Positions 8,676 through 17,051 of a DNA stretch of 64,000 nucleotides are shown here, one piece after another (the stretch's first letter is position 1; every line of letters starts with the position of its first letter). The notes under the pieces are model-generated. The model searched no databases, was not told the origin of the DNA, and saw only the letters and a program-made list of their open reading frames with translations. The translations under genes and the position numbers were made by a program. The DNA comes from Phocaeicola plebeius (GTDB lineage Bacteria > Bacteroidota > Bacteroidia > Bacteroidales > Bacteroidaceae). Where the stretch lies: positions 1 to 64,000 of the forward strand of contig JALEPZ010000088.1 in NCBI GenBank assembly GCA_022767125.1, given 5' to 3'.

Positions 8676-9802
8676 TAAATATCTGCGAAAATAATCAAAT
8701 CTATGCGCATAGCCTTCAACTGGAGCAACAATTTTCGATAACGGCCTCCGTGTATCAACAATCGGAACCTTGTCAACGAGGGCTGCCCCATGCACAGGAG
8801 CGTAATCCGCTCCTCCCGACAGACATCAGCGATGGTTTGAGGAATATTGTCGGCTACCTCTTGCCGGATGCGTCCGCCCAGTTGCACAACAAGCTGCAGA
8901 TGGCCCATCAAATGGCGCTGCTGATCCAGAGGTATGCGGTCGGCCGTCTCCTTAGAGGTCTGCACATACAACGCCACCAGTTCTGCATCGTAGATTTCTG
9001 CCAGCCGTGCTGCCTTTCGGATGATGTGCTGCTGCGTCTCACTGTTGCTACTCACACACACCAGGACCTTCGACAGCCTGACTCCCCTATCCGTTTGCTG
9101 TCGGACTTCGTCTGCCACCTTCTTTCCCACCCGGAATGCCACCTCCTTCAGGGCCAGTTCCCTCAGTTGGAGGATATGCTCATTCTTGAAAAAATGATCC
9201 AGTGCGGTCTGTATCTTTTCCTGGGCGTAAATTTTTCCCGACTTCAGACGATGGATGAGTTCGTCGGCAGTCAGGTCGATATTGACCACTTCGTCCGCTT
9301 CCTGCAATACGCTGTCGGGAATGCGCTCTGCGATGCGGATACCCACAATGTCCTCCACTTCGTCGTTCAGGCTCTCGATATGCTGGATGTTGACCGCCGA
9401 AAGCACGTTGATGCCGGCTTCGAGCAGCTCCATCACGTCTTGCCACCGCTTGGCATGGCGGCTGCCTGCCACATTGGAGTGAGCCAGTTCGTCTACAATC
9501 ACTATTTCGGGATGAACTTGCAGAATGGCATCGACATCCATCTCCTCTACTTCCTTGCCTTTGTAGAAAATCTTCTTCCGGGGAATCAGCGGTAATCCCT
9601 GAAGCACTTTTTCTGTTTCAGGACGCCCATGCGTTTCCACGTATCCAATCTGGACATCAGTGCCACATCGCAGCAGTTCGTGCGCATCCTGTAGCATACG
9701 ATAGGTCTTTCCCACTCCGGCAATCATGCCGATATATACCTTGAAACGTCCCCGTCGGGAACGCCGGATCAAGTCGAGAAAATGTTGAGAATGGTCTTCC
9801 AT
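8675..9802 (-). CDS. KdpD N-terminal sensor protein without kinase domain
   Basis: 375 residues equal to the cytosolic N-terminal half of KdpD. The KdpD domain (~18-225) has Walker A GMIAGVGKTYRML, EIVIVDELAHSNV and NIQHIESLNDEVE. A UspA-like domain (~245-375) follows (SKVLVCVSSNSETQQHIIRK, AELVALYVQT). KdpD normally continues into four membrane helices and a kinase; here translation stops and the kinase is a separate gene starting at the same base. Known KdpD N-termini sense K+ and nucleotides, so this protein probably modulates the adjacent kinase. Full kdpFABC genes are not in the window; trkH lies upstream. Confidence 0.9.
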   Translation of the reverse strand: MEDHSQHFLDLIRRSRRGRFKVYIGMIAGVGKTYRMLQDAHELLRCGTDVQIGYVETHGRPETEKVLQGLPLIPRKKIFYKGKEVEEMDVDAILQVHPEIVIVDELAHSNVAGSRHAKRWQDVMELLEAGINVLSAVNIQHIESLNDEVEDIVGIRIAERIPDSVLQEADEVVNIDLTADELIHRLKSGKIYAQEKIQTALDHFFKNEHILQLRELALKEVAFRVGKKVADEVRQQTDRGVRLSKVLVCVSSNSETQQHIIRKAARLAEIYDAELVALYVQTSKETADRIPLDQQRHLMGHLQLVVQLGGRIRQEVADNIPQTIADVCREERITLLCMGQPSLTRFRLLIHGGRYRKLLLQLKAMRIDLIIFADI

Positions 9803-9842
9803 CTTGTTTCAACGATTATATAAAAAGAGTAGATACATATTA

Positions 9843-11348
9843 TCAGGATGCCCAACTGCCTTTCCAGGTAGGTGGATAGAAGGCAAGCAGGAATCCGAAA
9901 ATTTCCAACCGTCCTATCAGCATCAGCGCAGAGAGAATCCATTTGGCTGCTTCGGGCAGGGCCGCCCAAGAGAAGGCAGGGCCGAAACTGCCTAATCCGG
10001 GCCCCACATTGCCCATCGCAGAAATCACCGTACTCATGGCCTCAGTCAGGCCCACCCCGCAGACCATCAGTAAAGTCCATCCGACAAAGACCAGCAACAG
10101 ATAGGCGGCGAAGAATACCAAAACGGCAGTGTTCACTTTACTATCGATGACTTTCTCGGTACGGACCGACAAAACCGCATTCGGATGAAGTATCTGACGG
10201 AACTGGTTGGTGATGTTTCGTGCAATCATCACAAGACGCAGGCACTTGATGCCTCCGCTGGTCGAGCCGGTACATCCCCCCGCCAGCATAGCAAAAACAA
10301 GCAGCATCCAAGTGAACGGCGGCCACAGATTATAGTCATCGGTAGCAAAGCCACAGGAAGTATGGCAGGTGACCACCTGAAACAATGACTTGCGAAAGGC
10401 TTCTTCTGCCCCATAGCCGTTTCGGGCCACCAGCGCAATGGCAATGACAACGGTCAGTACACCCACCGATGTCAGGAAAGCTTTCACCTCAACATGACTA
10501 AAAAGCTGCAGGCCGCCCCGTCGATGCAGGGCGGCTATATAGATCGAAAAATTAACGGAAGAGAGCAACATGAACAGCGATACGATATATTCTATATAAG
10601 GTGAATGCCAGTGGGCTATGCTGTCTTGCCGCGTAGAGAAACCGCCTGTGGCCGTAGTGGTAAACGAATGGCAGATGGCATCGAAAGGTTCCATTCCTCC
10701 CGCTATCAACAAGAGTGTCTCAACAGCAGTGAGCAGCAGATACACCATCCAGATGCGACGTGCCATCACCCGTGTCTGGGGATGGATTTTATCATGCGTC
10801 ACTCCGGTCGCTTCTGACAAGAAGAGCAGCTGGCTGCTGTTGCCGAATCCCGGCAACAGGACGATGGTGAAACAGATGATACCCAAACCTCCTATCCACT
10901 GGGTCAGGCTTCGCCAGAAAAGAATGCCGTGAGGCAGACGCTCGATATTATTGAGAATGGTAGCACCGGTGGTGGTGAATCCTGAAAGGGTTTCGAAGAA
11001 AGCGTCTGCCACAGAAGGGATGTATCCGCCTATCAGATAGGGCAACATGCCAAAGACCGTGAAAAGCAACCAGGAAAACGCCACGACTATATACGACTCC
11101 CTACGGTTGGGACCCAGCTCATGCGTCCGCCCATACACCAACAAAGCCGTACTGGCGAAACTACACACGACCAGCGTAATGCCGAAGGCCCGGCAATCGT
11201 TCTCATGATATCCTAACGAGACCATGCAGCAAACGGCCATCGACAAGGTTTCGAGAAGCAACAGCCTTCCCAGTGTGCGGGCAATCATCCGGCAGTTGGT
11301 TTCTACCGCAGACGAATGACTGAAAACAACATCATATTTGCATTCCAT
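9843..11348 (-). CDS. trkH: TrkH/KtrB-type potassium uptake channel
   Basis: 501 residues with about ten hydrophobic segments and the four pore-loop repeats typical of TrkH/KtrB K+ translocators: ETLSGFTTTGATIL, HSFTTTATGGFST, CHTSCGFATDD and SAMGNVGPGLGSFGP, each with a central Gly in the filter. It should sit in the inner membrane and move K+ with an NAD-binding partner (TrkA/KtrA), which is not encoded nearby. It is first in the co-directional run to the KdpD-like sensor, 40 bp downstream. This is the only K+ transporter in the neighbourhood, so the sensor genes probably respond to K+. Confidence 0.92.
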   Translation of the reverse strand: MECKYDVVFSHSSAVETNCRMIARTLGRLLLLETLSMAVCCMVSLGYHENDCRAFGITLVVCSFASTALLVYGRTHELGPNRRESYIVVAFSWLLFTVFGMLPYLIGGYIPSVADAFFETLSGFTTTGATILNNIERLPHGILFWRSLTQWIGGLGIICFTIVLLPGFGNSSQLLFLSEATGVTHDKIHPQTRVMARRIWMVYLLLTAVETLLLIAGGMEPFDAICHSFTTTATGGFSTRQDSIAHWHSPYIEYIVSLFMLLSSVNFSIYIAALHRRGGLQLFSHVEVKAFLTSVGVLTVVIAIALVARNGYGAEEAFRKSLFQVVTCHTSCGFATDDYNLWPPFTWMLLVFAMLAGGCTGSTSGGIKCLRLVMIARNITNQFRQILHPNAVLSVRTEKVIDSKVNTAVLVFFAAYLLLVFVGWTLLMVCGVGLTEAMSTVISAMGNVGPGLGSFGPAFSWAALPEAAKWILSALMLIGRLEIFGFLLAFYPPTWKGSWAS

Positions 11349-11470
11349 ACTACTGCTCTTTTAACACCATTGGTACCTACAAATAGTGTTCCGTTCTGAA
11401 AAGAAGGTGGTAATATCATTGATATTCAGCGACTAGAACAGAAGAGCACAGTCAAGGACAGGCCATCTCC

Positions 11471-11511
11471 CCCTTTCAAAATGACAGGGTGGACTTCCGT
11501 TTTGAAAAGGG
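11471..11511. repeat. Inverted repeat between trkH and nuclease gene
   Basis: CCCTTTCAAAA (11471-11481) faces TTTTGAAAAGGG (11500-11511) in the divergent intergenic region. It lies about 120 bp upstream of trkH and 70 bp upstream of the nuclease gene. It may be an operator or a structured leader; no T-tract follows it. Confidence 0.4.
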
Positions 11512-11545
11512 ACGCCGAATAACAGTTCCGTCTCGATTTTTGTTG

Positions 11546-11553
11546 TATCTTTG
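11546..11553 (+). promoter_or_regulatory. -7 element of nuclease promoter
   Basis: TATCTTTG, an exact match to the Bacteroides -7 consensus TAnnTTTG, 30 bp before the nuclease start codon. The -33 element is not clear. Confidence 0.5.
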
Positions 11554-11583
11554 CCGGCTCAAACCTTATAATGAAACAAAAAT

Positions 11584-12462
11584 ATGAGCAAGAAGAAAAA
11601 AAAGACCTCGTCGTGGAAAGGATACAGTCTGTTGGGTGCCTTTATTGCCGGTGCACTTTATATTTATCAAACACAGGAACCGACAACGAGCACCGACCAG
11701 GTGCCGGAAACGTCTGTAGTGACTTCCCCTTATACTGGAACAGACCAGCAACCAGCTACGCCTGCCAGAGACATCAGCACCCAACTGGAGATTCCGACGG
11801 ACACACGCAAACGAGAAGAAATCCGCCTGAAACGGACAGGCTATACGGTTTCCTATAACAACCAGTATAAGACCCCCCACTGGGTGGGATGGGAACTGAC
11901 ACGGGCAGAGACCAAAGGCGACGAGGAAAGGGCCAACCGCTTCGTACCCGACCCGGATTTACCTGAACCTCGTGCCGAACATGCCGACTATACCAACACT
12001 GGCTATGACCGGGGACACATGGCACCGGCGGCAGACATGAAGTGGAGCGAAAAGGCCATGGCGGAATCATTCTACATGAGCAACATCTGTCCCCAAAACC
12101 AGAAATTGAACAGGGACGACTGGGGTGATCTGGAAGACCAGTGCCGCGCATGGGCCCAAAAATATGGTACGGTTTACATCACCTGCGGCCCTATCTATGA
12201 CAGCAAACGGCCCAAACGTATCGGGAAGCACAAGATAGCCGTTCCCAACCGTTTCTTCAAGGTGGTACTGATCTATAACCGGAAAAACCCCATCGCCATG
12301 GGTTTTCTGTTCAAGAATGCGGCTCACCACCAAGACCTACAGAAGTACATGGTACCGGTAGACAGCATAGAAACCCTTACGGGCTATGACTTCTTTGCCA
12401 AACTCCCGGATGAAGTGGAACAGCGGATCGAATCCATCGTTCCACCATTGCCTGCCCGATAA
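11584..12462 (+). CDS. Membrane-anchored DNA/RNA non-specific endonuclease (NucA family)
   Basis: 292 residues. After a basic N-terminus (MSKKKKKTSSWKGY) there is one membrane helix (SLLGAFIAGALYIY), so the catalytic domain should face the periplasm or cell surface. The beta-beta-alpha-metal nuclease core carries the hallmark DRGHMAPAADMKWS, with catalytic His in DRGH, and the Mg-binding Asn region in SNICPQNQKLNRDDWGDLE. The family degrades single- and double-stranded DNA and RNA. No immunity-protein gene is adjacent, so it is more likely nutritional or DNA-scavenging than a toxin. It converges with the next gene with 3 bp between stops. Confidence 0.93.
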   Translation: MSKKKKKTSSWKGYSLLGAFIAGALYIYQTQEPTTSTDQVPETSVVTSPYTGTDQQPATPARDISTQLEIPTDTRKREEIRLKRTGYTVSYNNQYKTPHWVGWELTRAETKGDEERANRFVPDPDLPEPRAEHADYTNTGYDRGHMAPAADMKWSEKAMAESFYMSNICPQNQKLNRDDWGDLEDQCRAWAQKYGTVYITCGPIYDSKRPKRIGKHKIAVPNRFFKVVLIYNRKNPIAMGFLFKNAAHHQDLQKYMVPVDSIETLTGYDFFAKLPDEVEQRIESIVPPLPAR

Positions 12463-12465
12463 GGG

Positions 12466-13221
12466 TCAAGGATGAACATACTGTCCCTTTCCATCGGTAG
12501 CTTTCCCATAGGCAACCGCCCGATGAGGACAACGATGGTAGCATGCCAGGCACAGTGTACAATGGTCGTTCCAAACGGGACGGCCATTTTCCATCATGAT
12601 ATTGTGCAACGGGCATCGGCGAGCGCACAACCCACATCCCGTACAGGACTCCGTTATATGAAATCGTCGGGGACTCATCAGCCATCGGTGAAAGAACGGA
12701 CGGATGACATATGTCTTCAGCCATGGGAAACTCCCTTCGAAGCAATCGATCTCAGAGAGTCGTTGGTGCAAGCGAGAGACCAGCTCTTCCACTCTCCCCT
12801 CGGCTGCCTCCAGTTTCTGCCGTTCCACCTCAGGGGCATCGACATCAAAACCGGGTAGACAGACATACGTATTGGGCATCCGGACAGAAAAGCCGGCAGA
12901 ACATCTCCATCCCCGTTTCCGGACTGCCCGTGCAAAGACCGAACTCGTCTTGCCACAGTCATCTCCACACGTACAGACAAAATACACATAGTCAGGAGCA
13001 GATGTCAGCTGCAGGCGACGGATTCCCTCCAGCACGACGGGAGGCGGCCCCCAAGCATGAACCGGAAAGACAAAGCCTATCGCCTCGCCCTCCTTCAACA
13101 CCCCGAAAGAAGGCGAAGACAACGATTCGTCCGTCAACAGACAGAGCGTGTCACCAAGCCGTTCCGCCAACCGCTCAGCCACCCAACGAGAATTGCCTGT
13201 ACCAGAAAAACAATATATCAT
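12466..13221 (-). CDS. EFR1-type flavodoxin/4Fe-4S ferredoxin fusion
   Basis: 251 residues from the ATG at 13221; the frame is open 78 codons further upstream but that stretch has no protein character and forms the structured RNA. The N-terminus is a flavodoxin fold (MIYCFSGTGNSRWVAERLAE, a phosphate-binding loop for FMN). Residues ~185-235 hold two 4Fe-4S motifs (CTGCGLCARRCPLHNI and CTLCLACYHRCPHRAV). This pairing is the EFR1 family, presumed cytosolic electron carriers of anaerobes. Its redox partner is not encoded nearby. Confidence 0.85.
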   Translation of the reverse strand: MIYCFSGTGNSRWVAERLAERLGDTLCLLTDESLSSPSFGVLKEGEAIGFVFPVHAWGPPPVVLEGIRRLQLTSAPDYVYFVCTCGDDCGKTSSVFARAVRKRGWRCSAGFSVRMPNTYVCLPGFDVDAPEVERQKLEAAEGRVEELVSRLHQRLSEIDCFEGSFPWLKTYVIRPFFHRWLMSPRRFHITESCTGCGLCARRCPLHNIMMENGRPVWNDHCTLCLACYHRCPHRAVAYGKATDGKGQYVHP

Positions 13222-13232
13222 AAGGATAAGAT

Positions 13233-13420
13233 ATAAGAAAAGCCGCACTTGAGGCGTGACGAAACTCCGATAAACATGATTTGAGTGCTCTCCCCCTTTG
13301 TAATCCACCGGCATAAATGCTACCCGAAGGCGTGGCCCGCCATTGGAAGATGAAGCTGTTCTCGGTATTTCTTTTAAATTTGATGAGTTTCCCGATTCTG
13401 CAAGTGCGGCTCCATTTTTG
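13233..13420 (-). ncRNA. Structured ~185-nt RNA, 6S-like sRNA or 5' leader
   Basis: Downstream of a strong promoter (13426-13456) lies a region that folds as a long rod. A perfect 11-bp closing stem pairs 13401-13411 with 13241-13251, and a second 7-bp stem pairs 13385-13391 with 13261-13267. Then comes a large, A/C-rich asymmetric interior bubble, then UCUUCC/GGGGGA and CCAC/GUGG pairings capped by the small hairpin GCAUUUAUGC (13311-13320). The closing stem is followed by UUUUCUU. Size, closing stem and central bubble recall 6S RNA; alternatively it is a regulatory leader of the flavodoxin/ferredoxin gene, whose ATG lies 12 nt beyond. No riboswitch core I know is recognisable. Confidence 0.55.
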
Positions 13421-13425
13421 TATGA

Positions 13426-13456
13426 CAAAAGTAGTGTTTTTATCTGAGACGCCAAA
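13426..13456 (-). promoter_or_regulatory. Promoter for structured RNA / EFR1 gene
   Basis: On the minus strand TTTG (13456-13453), a 19-bp spacer and TACTTTTG (13433-13426) match the Bacteroides primary sigma factor consensus at both elements. The start site would be near 13420, about 200 nt before the EFR1 start codon. Confidence 0.75.
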
Positions 13457-13508
13457 GGATTTGGCGAAAAAATTCAAGGAAATCCCTAAAAAAGGGAACA
13501 GACAAAGA

Positions 13509-13559
13509 AAAAGACGCAAGGCCTGGAGGGTGAACACCCTCTCTATGCCCTGCGTCTTT
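13509..13559 (-). terminator. Terminator of the thrS-infC-rpmI-rplT operon
   Basis: A long hairpin (AAAGACGCA at 13509-13517 pairing with TGCGTCTTT at 13551-13559, plus an inner GAGGGTG/CACCCTC stem) lies 22 bp past the rplT stop. On the minus strand it ends in TTTTTC. Confidence 0.8.
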
Positions 13560-13580
13560 GTTATTCTTCAAGTTGTCTTA

Positions 13581-13931
13581 TCATGCAGCCTTGGCTTTAG
13601 CGACAACTGCCTTGAAAGCTTCGGGGTGGTTGACAGCGAGGTCAGCCAATACCTTACGGTTGATTTCAATGCCTGCTTTGTGGAGGGCACCCATCAACTT
13701 CGAGTAAGACAAACCTTCGAGACGGGCAGCAGCGTTGATACGCTGAATCCACAAGGCGCGGAAGTTGCGCTTCTTGTTCTTACGGTCGCGATAAGCATAA
13801 GTCAGACCCTTTTCCCAGGTATTCTTGGCTACGGTCCAAACGTTCTTTCTTGCACCAAAGTAACCTCTGGTCAAACTCAAAATTTTCTTTCTTCTTGCTC
13901 TTGAAGCAACGTGGTTTACTGATCTTGGCAT
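13581..13931 (-). CDS. rplT: 50S ribosomal protein L20
   Basis: 116 residues, the usual L20 length. It begins [20 protein letters not shown] and includes the conserved [16 protein letters not shown] segment that contacts 23S rRNA and is needed early in 50S assembly. It is the last gene of thrS-infC-rpmI-rplT, a conserved order. L20 represses its own operon in several bacteria; no mimic of its rRNA site was evident by eye here. Confidence 0.98.
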   Translation of the reverse strand: MPRSVNHVASRARRKKILSLTRGYFGARKNVWTVAKNTWEKGLTYAYRDRKNKKRNFRALWIQRINAAARLEGLSYSKLMGALHKAGIEINRKVLADLAVNHPEAFKAVVAKAKAA

Positions 13932-14040
13932 AGTTTTAATCTGTTTTGAATGTTAGCGCCGATGTTTTTCAACCGGACTTCAGGCTAATGCATTCGGTTA
14001 ATAATTAAATGATACGTTTACACTTTTCTGTTTCAGAAGC

Positions 14041-14238
14041 TTACTTCATGCAAAGCAACTGTCTTACCTGCGTCATGTTGGCAGCATCTACCAAACCGCT
14101 ATGGCAAAGGTTTCTTTTCTGCTTTTTCGTCTTCTTGGTCAGGATGTGACTGTGAAAAGCGTGCTTTCTCTTGATTTTACCCGTTCCGGTAAGAGTGAAT
14201 CTTTTTTTAGCACCGGAGTTAGTCTTGATCTTTGGCAT
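14041..14238 (-). CDS. rpmI: 50S ribosomal protein L35
   Basis: 65 residues, very basic, starting [20 protein letters not shown] with the family-typical [20 protein letters not shown] stretch. It lies between infC and rplT in the standard order, 109 bp before rplT and 75 bp after infC. Confidence 0.98.
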   Translation of the reverse strand: MPKIKTNSGAKKRFTLTGTGKIKRKHAFHSHILTKKTKKQKRNLCHSGLVDAANMTQVRQLLCMK

Positions 14239-14313
14239 CTTGTTAAATTTTTAATAATTATTATTCAAGGGTGGCAACGCACTATACCGGCGCGTTACGC
14301 ACATATCTTCTTA

Positions 14314-14904
14314 TCATTCTTTGTTCTCAGCAGTTTCCGGCTTGACCTGCTGTGCAGGAGCGGCTGCCTTCTTCGGTGTACCGGCTTTTTTCGGAGCAAG
14401 AGAGATGGTCATACGCTTGCCTTCGAGTAACGGCATCTGTTCTACTTTGGCATAGTCTTCCAAATCATTCGCAAAACGCAGCAGCAGCACTTCACCTTGT
14501 TCTTTAAACAGGATGGAACGTCCTTTGAAGAACACGTATGCCTTTACCTTGTCGCCATCCTGCAAGAAGCCGATGGCATGCTTGAGCTTGAAATTGTAAT
14601 CGTGTTCATCGGTCTGAGGGCCAAAACGGATTTCCTTCACATTGACTTTCACCTGCTTGGCTTTCTGTTCCTTGGCACGTTTTTTCAGCTGATACAAGAA
14701 TTTCGAATAATCTATAATTCTACAAACAGGAGGAACGGCATTGGGTGAAATCTCCACCAAGTCTGCTCCGTGCTCTTCAGCCATCTTCAGAGCCTGATGA
14801 ATCGGATAAACAGCGGATTCTATGTCATCGCCCACAATGCGGACTTCTTTGGCGCGAATCTGTTCGTTGATTCGGTGTTGCCCTTTTAAATTGTCATTCT
14901 TCAT
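14314..14904 (-). CDS. infC: Translation initiation factor IF-3
   Basis: 196 residues. The N-domain starts at [16 protein letters not shown] and includes [24 protein letters not shown]; the C-domain includes [21 protein letters not shown] and [12 protein letters not shown]. It binds the 30S subunit and proofreads initiator tRNA selection. The start is a normal ATG at 14904 rather than the AUU used in Escherichia coli. A short Ala/Pro/Lys-rich tail ([17 protein letters not shown]) is an addition seen in Bacteroidota forms. It lies 112 bp after thrS. Confidence 0.98.
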   Translation of the reverse strand: MKNDNLKGQHRINEQIRAKEVRIVGDDIESAVYPIHQALKMAEEHGADLVEISPNAVPPVCRIIDYSKFLYQLKKRAKEQKAKQVKVNVKEIRFGPQTDEHDYNFKLKHAIGFLQDGDKVKAYVFFKGRSILFKEQGEVLLLRFANDLEDYAKVEQMPLLEGKRMTISLAPKKAGTPKKAAAPAQQVKPETAENKE

Positions 14905-15016
14905 TCAAAAAAATTGTTTCTTCCTAAGTTTGCTTTTCTTTAAATTATAAATTATCTATTCAAATGGTCGCTTCGTAGCCAGCCCAAAAGACTGGCTTCC
15001 GAAAGCGGTTGCAAAG

Positions 15017-16957
15017 TTACCATTTATTTATCATATTATGAATTTCTTCTGCAATATTTTTTGCAAAATCTTCAATATTCATCGTTCCCTTGTCGCCTTC
15101 ACCCTGTTTGCGGACGGAAACTTCGCCATTTTCGGCTTCCTTCTCACCCACAATCAACATATAAGGGATGCGTTTCAGCTCATTGTCACGAATTTTGCGG
15201 CCAATCTTCTCATTGCGGTCGTCCACGATGGCACGGATGTCATATTTCTTCAGTTCCAGACGAACGTGGTCGGCATAATCATTGAATTTCTCCGAAATCG
15301 GCAAAACGGCTACCTGGTCGGGTGTGAGCCACAACGGGAACTTGCCGGCTGTATGTTCGATGAGCACAGCCACAAAACGTTCCATTGAGCCGAAGGGAGC
15401 ACGGTGAATCATCACCGGACGGTGTTTCTGATTGTCTGCCCCCATGTATTCCAACTGGAAACGTTCGGGCAAGTTGTAATCGACCTGGATGGTACCTAAC
15501 TGCCATCTGCGGCCGATGGCATCCTTCACCATGAAATCAAGTTTCGGTCCGTAGAAGGCCGCTTCACCGTATTCGATGCGGGCCGGCAATCCTTTTTCCT
15601 GGCATGCCTCGATAATGGCCTGTTCAGCTTTTTCCCAATTTTCGTCCGATCCGATGTACTTTTCGCGGTTCACCTTGTCGCGCAGTGAAATCTGTGCCTC
15701 AAAGTTCTGGAAGTTCATGCTCTTGAACACGATGGAGATGATATCCATCACGCGGAGGAACTCCTGCTTCACCTGATCGGGACGGCAGAACAAGTGGGCA
15801 TCGTCTTGCGTAAAGCTACGTACACGGGTCAATCCGTGCAGTTCGCCGCTCTGCTCGTAACGGCATACTGTACCGAACTCGGCAATGCGCAGCGGCAGAT
15901 CGCGGTAAGAACGCGGGGAATTCTTGTAAATCATGCAGTGATGAGGGCAGTTCATCGGCTTCAGGAAATACTCTTCCCCTTCTTCCGGCGTATGGATGGG
16001 CTGGAACGCATCCTTGCCATACTTGGCATAGTGGCCGGAAGTGACATACAGCAGTTTGTTGCCGATGGGCGGGCACATCACTTCCTGATAGTCGTAACGC
16101 GACTGGATGCGACGCAGAAAATCCTGCAGGCGGATACGAAGGGCCGTTCCTTTGGGCAACCACATCGGCAACCCCTTACCTACCGTTTCGGAGAACATGA
16201 ACAAATCCATTTCCTTGCCAATCTTGCGATGGTCGCGTTTCTTGGCTTCTTCCAGCATGACAAGGTATTCATCGAGCATCTTCTTCTTGGGGAAGGTGAT
16301 ACCATAGATACGTGTCATCTGCTTGCGGTCTTCCTGGCCACGCCAGTAAGCACCGGCCACCGACAACAGTTTGATGGCCTTAATGGGAGCGGTAGAAGCC
16401 AGGTGCGGACCACGGCACAGGTCTGTAAAGGAGCCCTGGGTATACGTGGTGATATGGCCGTCTTCCAGTTCAGAGATCAACTCACATTTGTAGGTCTCAC
16501 CACGGTCGCCGAACATCTTCAACGCCTCATCCTTGGCAATGCTCTGGCGCACGAGTTCTTCTTTCTTGGCAGCCAGTTCCTGCATCTTCTTCTCGATGGC
16601 AGGCAGGTCGCTTTCCTTGATGACAGCTTCTCCCGGATCCACATCATAATAGAATCCGTTTTCAATGGCAGGTCCTATACCGAACTGGATGCCTGGATAC
16701 AACTCCTGCAAAGCTTCCGCCAGCAAGTGGGCACTGGTATGCCAGAAGGCGTGTTTACCCTGTTCGTCGTCCCACTTATACAATACGAAGTCAGCGTCTT
16801 CGTGAATGGGTCTGGTTAAATCGATGGTTTCCCCGTTGACTCCGCAAGCCAATACTTCTTGCGCCAAACGAGGACTAATGCTTTCTGCAATCTGCAGACC
16901 GGTAACTCCTTCGCTGTATTCACGAACGGAGCCATCAGGAAAAGTAATCTTAATCAT
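15017..16957 (-). CDS. thrS: Threonine--tRNA ligase
   Basis: 646 residues, standard length. In order: a TGS domain ([20 protein letters not shown]), the editing domain with [11 protein letters not shown] and the later zinc-type Cys in TDLCRGPHL, the class II catalytic core (motif 2 [24 protein letters not shown]; motif 3 [18 protein letters not shown]; zinc Cys in MNCPHH), and the anticodon-binding domain. It charges tRNA-Thr; a tRNA-Thr(CGT) gene lies elsewhere in this window. First gene of the thrS-infC-rpmI-rplT operon. Confidence 0.98.
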   Translation of the reverse strand: MIKITFPDGSVREYSEGVTGLQIAESISPRLAQEVLACGVNGETIDLTRPIHEDADFVLYKWDDEQGKHAFWHTSAHLLAEALQELYPGIQFGIGPAIENGFYYDVDPGEAVIKESDLPAIEKKMQELAAKKEELVRQSIAKDEALKMFGDRGETYKCELISELEDGHITTYTQGSFTDLCRGPHLASTAPIKAIKLLSVAGAYWRGQEDRKQMTRIYGITFPKKKMLDEYLVMLEEAKKRDHRKIGKEMDLFMFSETVGKGLPMWLPKGTALRIRLQDFLRRIQSRYDYQEVMCPPIGNKLLYVTSGHYAKYGKDAFQPIHTPEEGEEYFLKPMNCPHHCMIYKNSPRSYRDLPLRIAEFGTVCRYEQSGELHGLTRVRSFTQDDAHLFCRPDQVKQEFLRVMDIISIVFKSMNFQNFEAQISLRDKVNREKYIGSDENWEKAEQAIIEACQEKGLPARIEYGEAAFYGPKLDFMVKDAIGRRWQLGTIQVDYNLPERFQLEYMGADNQKHRPVMIHRAPFGSMERFVAVLIEHTAGKFPLWLTPDQVAVLPISEKFNDYADHVRLELKKYDIRAIVDDRNEKIGRKIRDNELKRIPYMLIVGEKEAENGEVSVRKQGEGDKGTMNIEDFAKNIAEEIHNMINKW

Positions 16958-16995
16958 AAGTACAAAATATGTATTAATTTCTTTTTATTGAGCCG

Positions 16996-17028
16996 CAAAA
17001 TTAGCCAAAACTTTTATTGTTACACAAT
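16996..17028 (-). promoter_or_regulatory. Probable thrS promoter
   Basis: The minus strand shows TAATTTTG (17003-16996) with ATTG 21 bp upstream (17028-17025), a fair match to the Bacteroides promoter consensus, about 40 bp before the thrS start. Confidence 0.5.
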
Positions 17029-17051
17029 TTTAAGCCATTTTTTTTAGGGAA

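Noticed and set aside
11584-12462. Nuclease as a contact-dependent or secreted toxin
   Set aside because: There is no immunity gene, toxin delivery domain or polymorphic-toxin context; a simple anchored nuclease explains the sequence.
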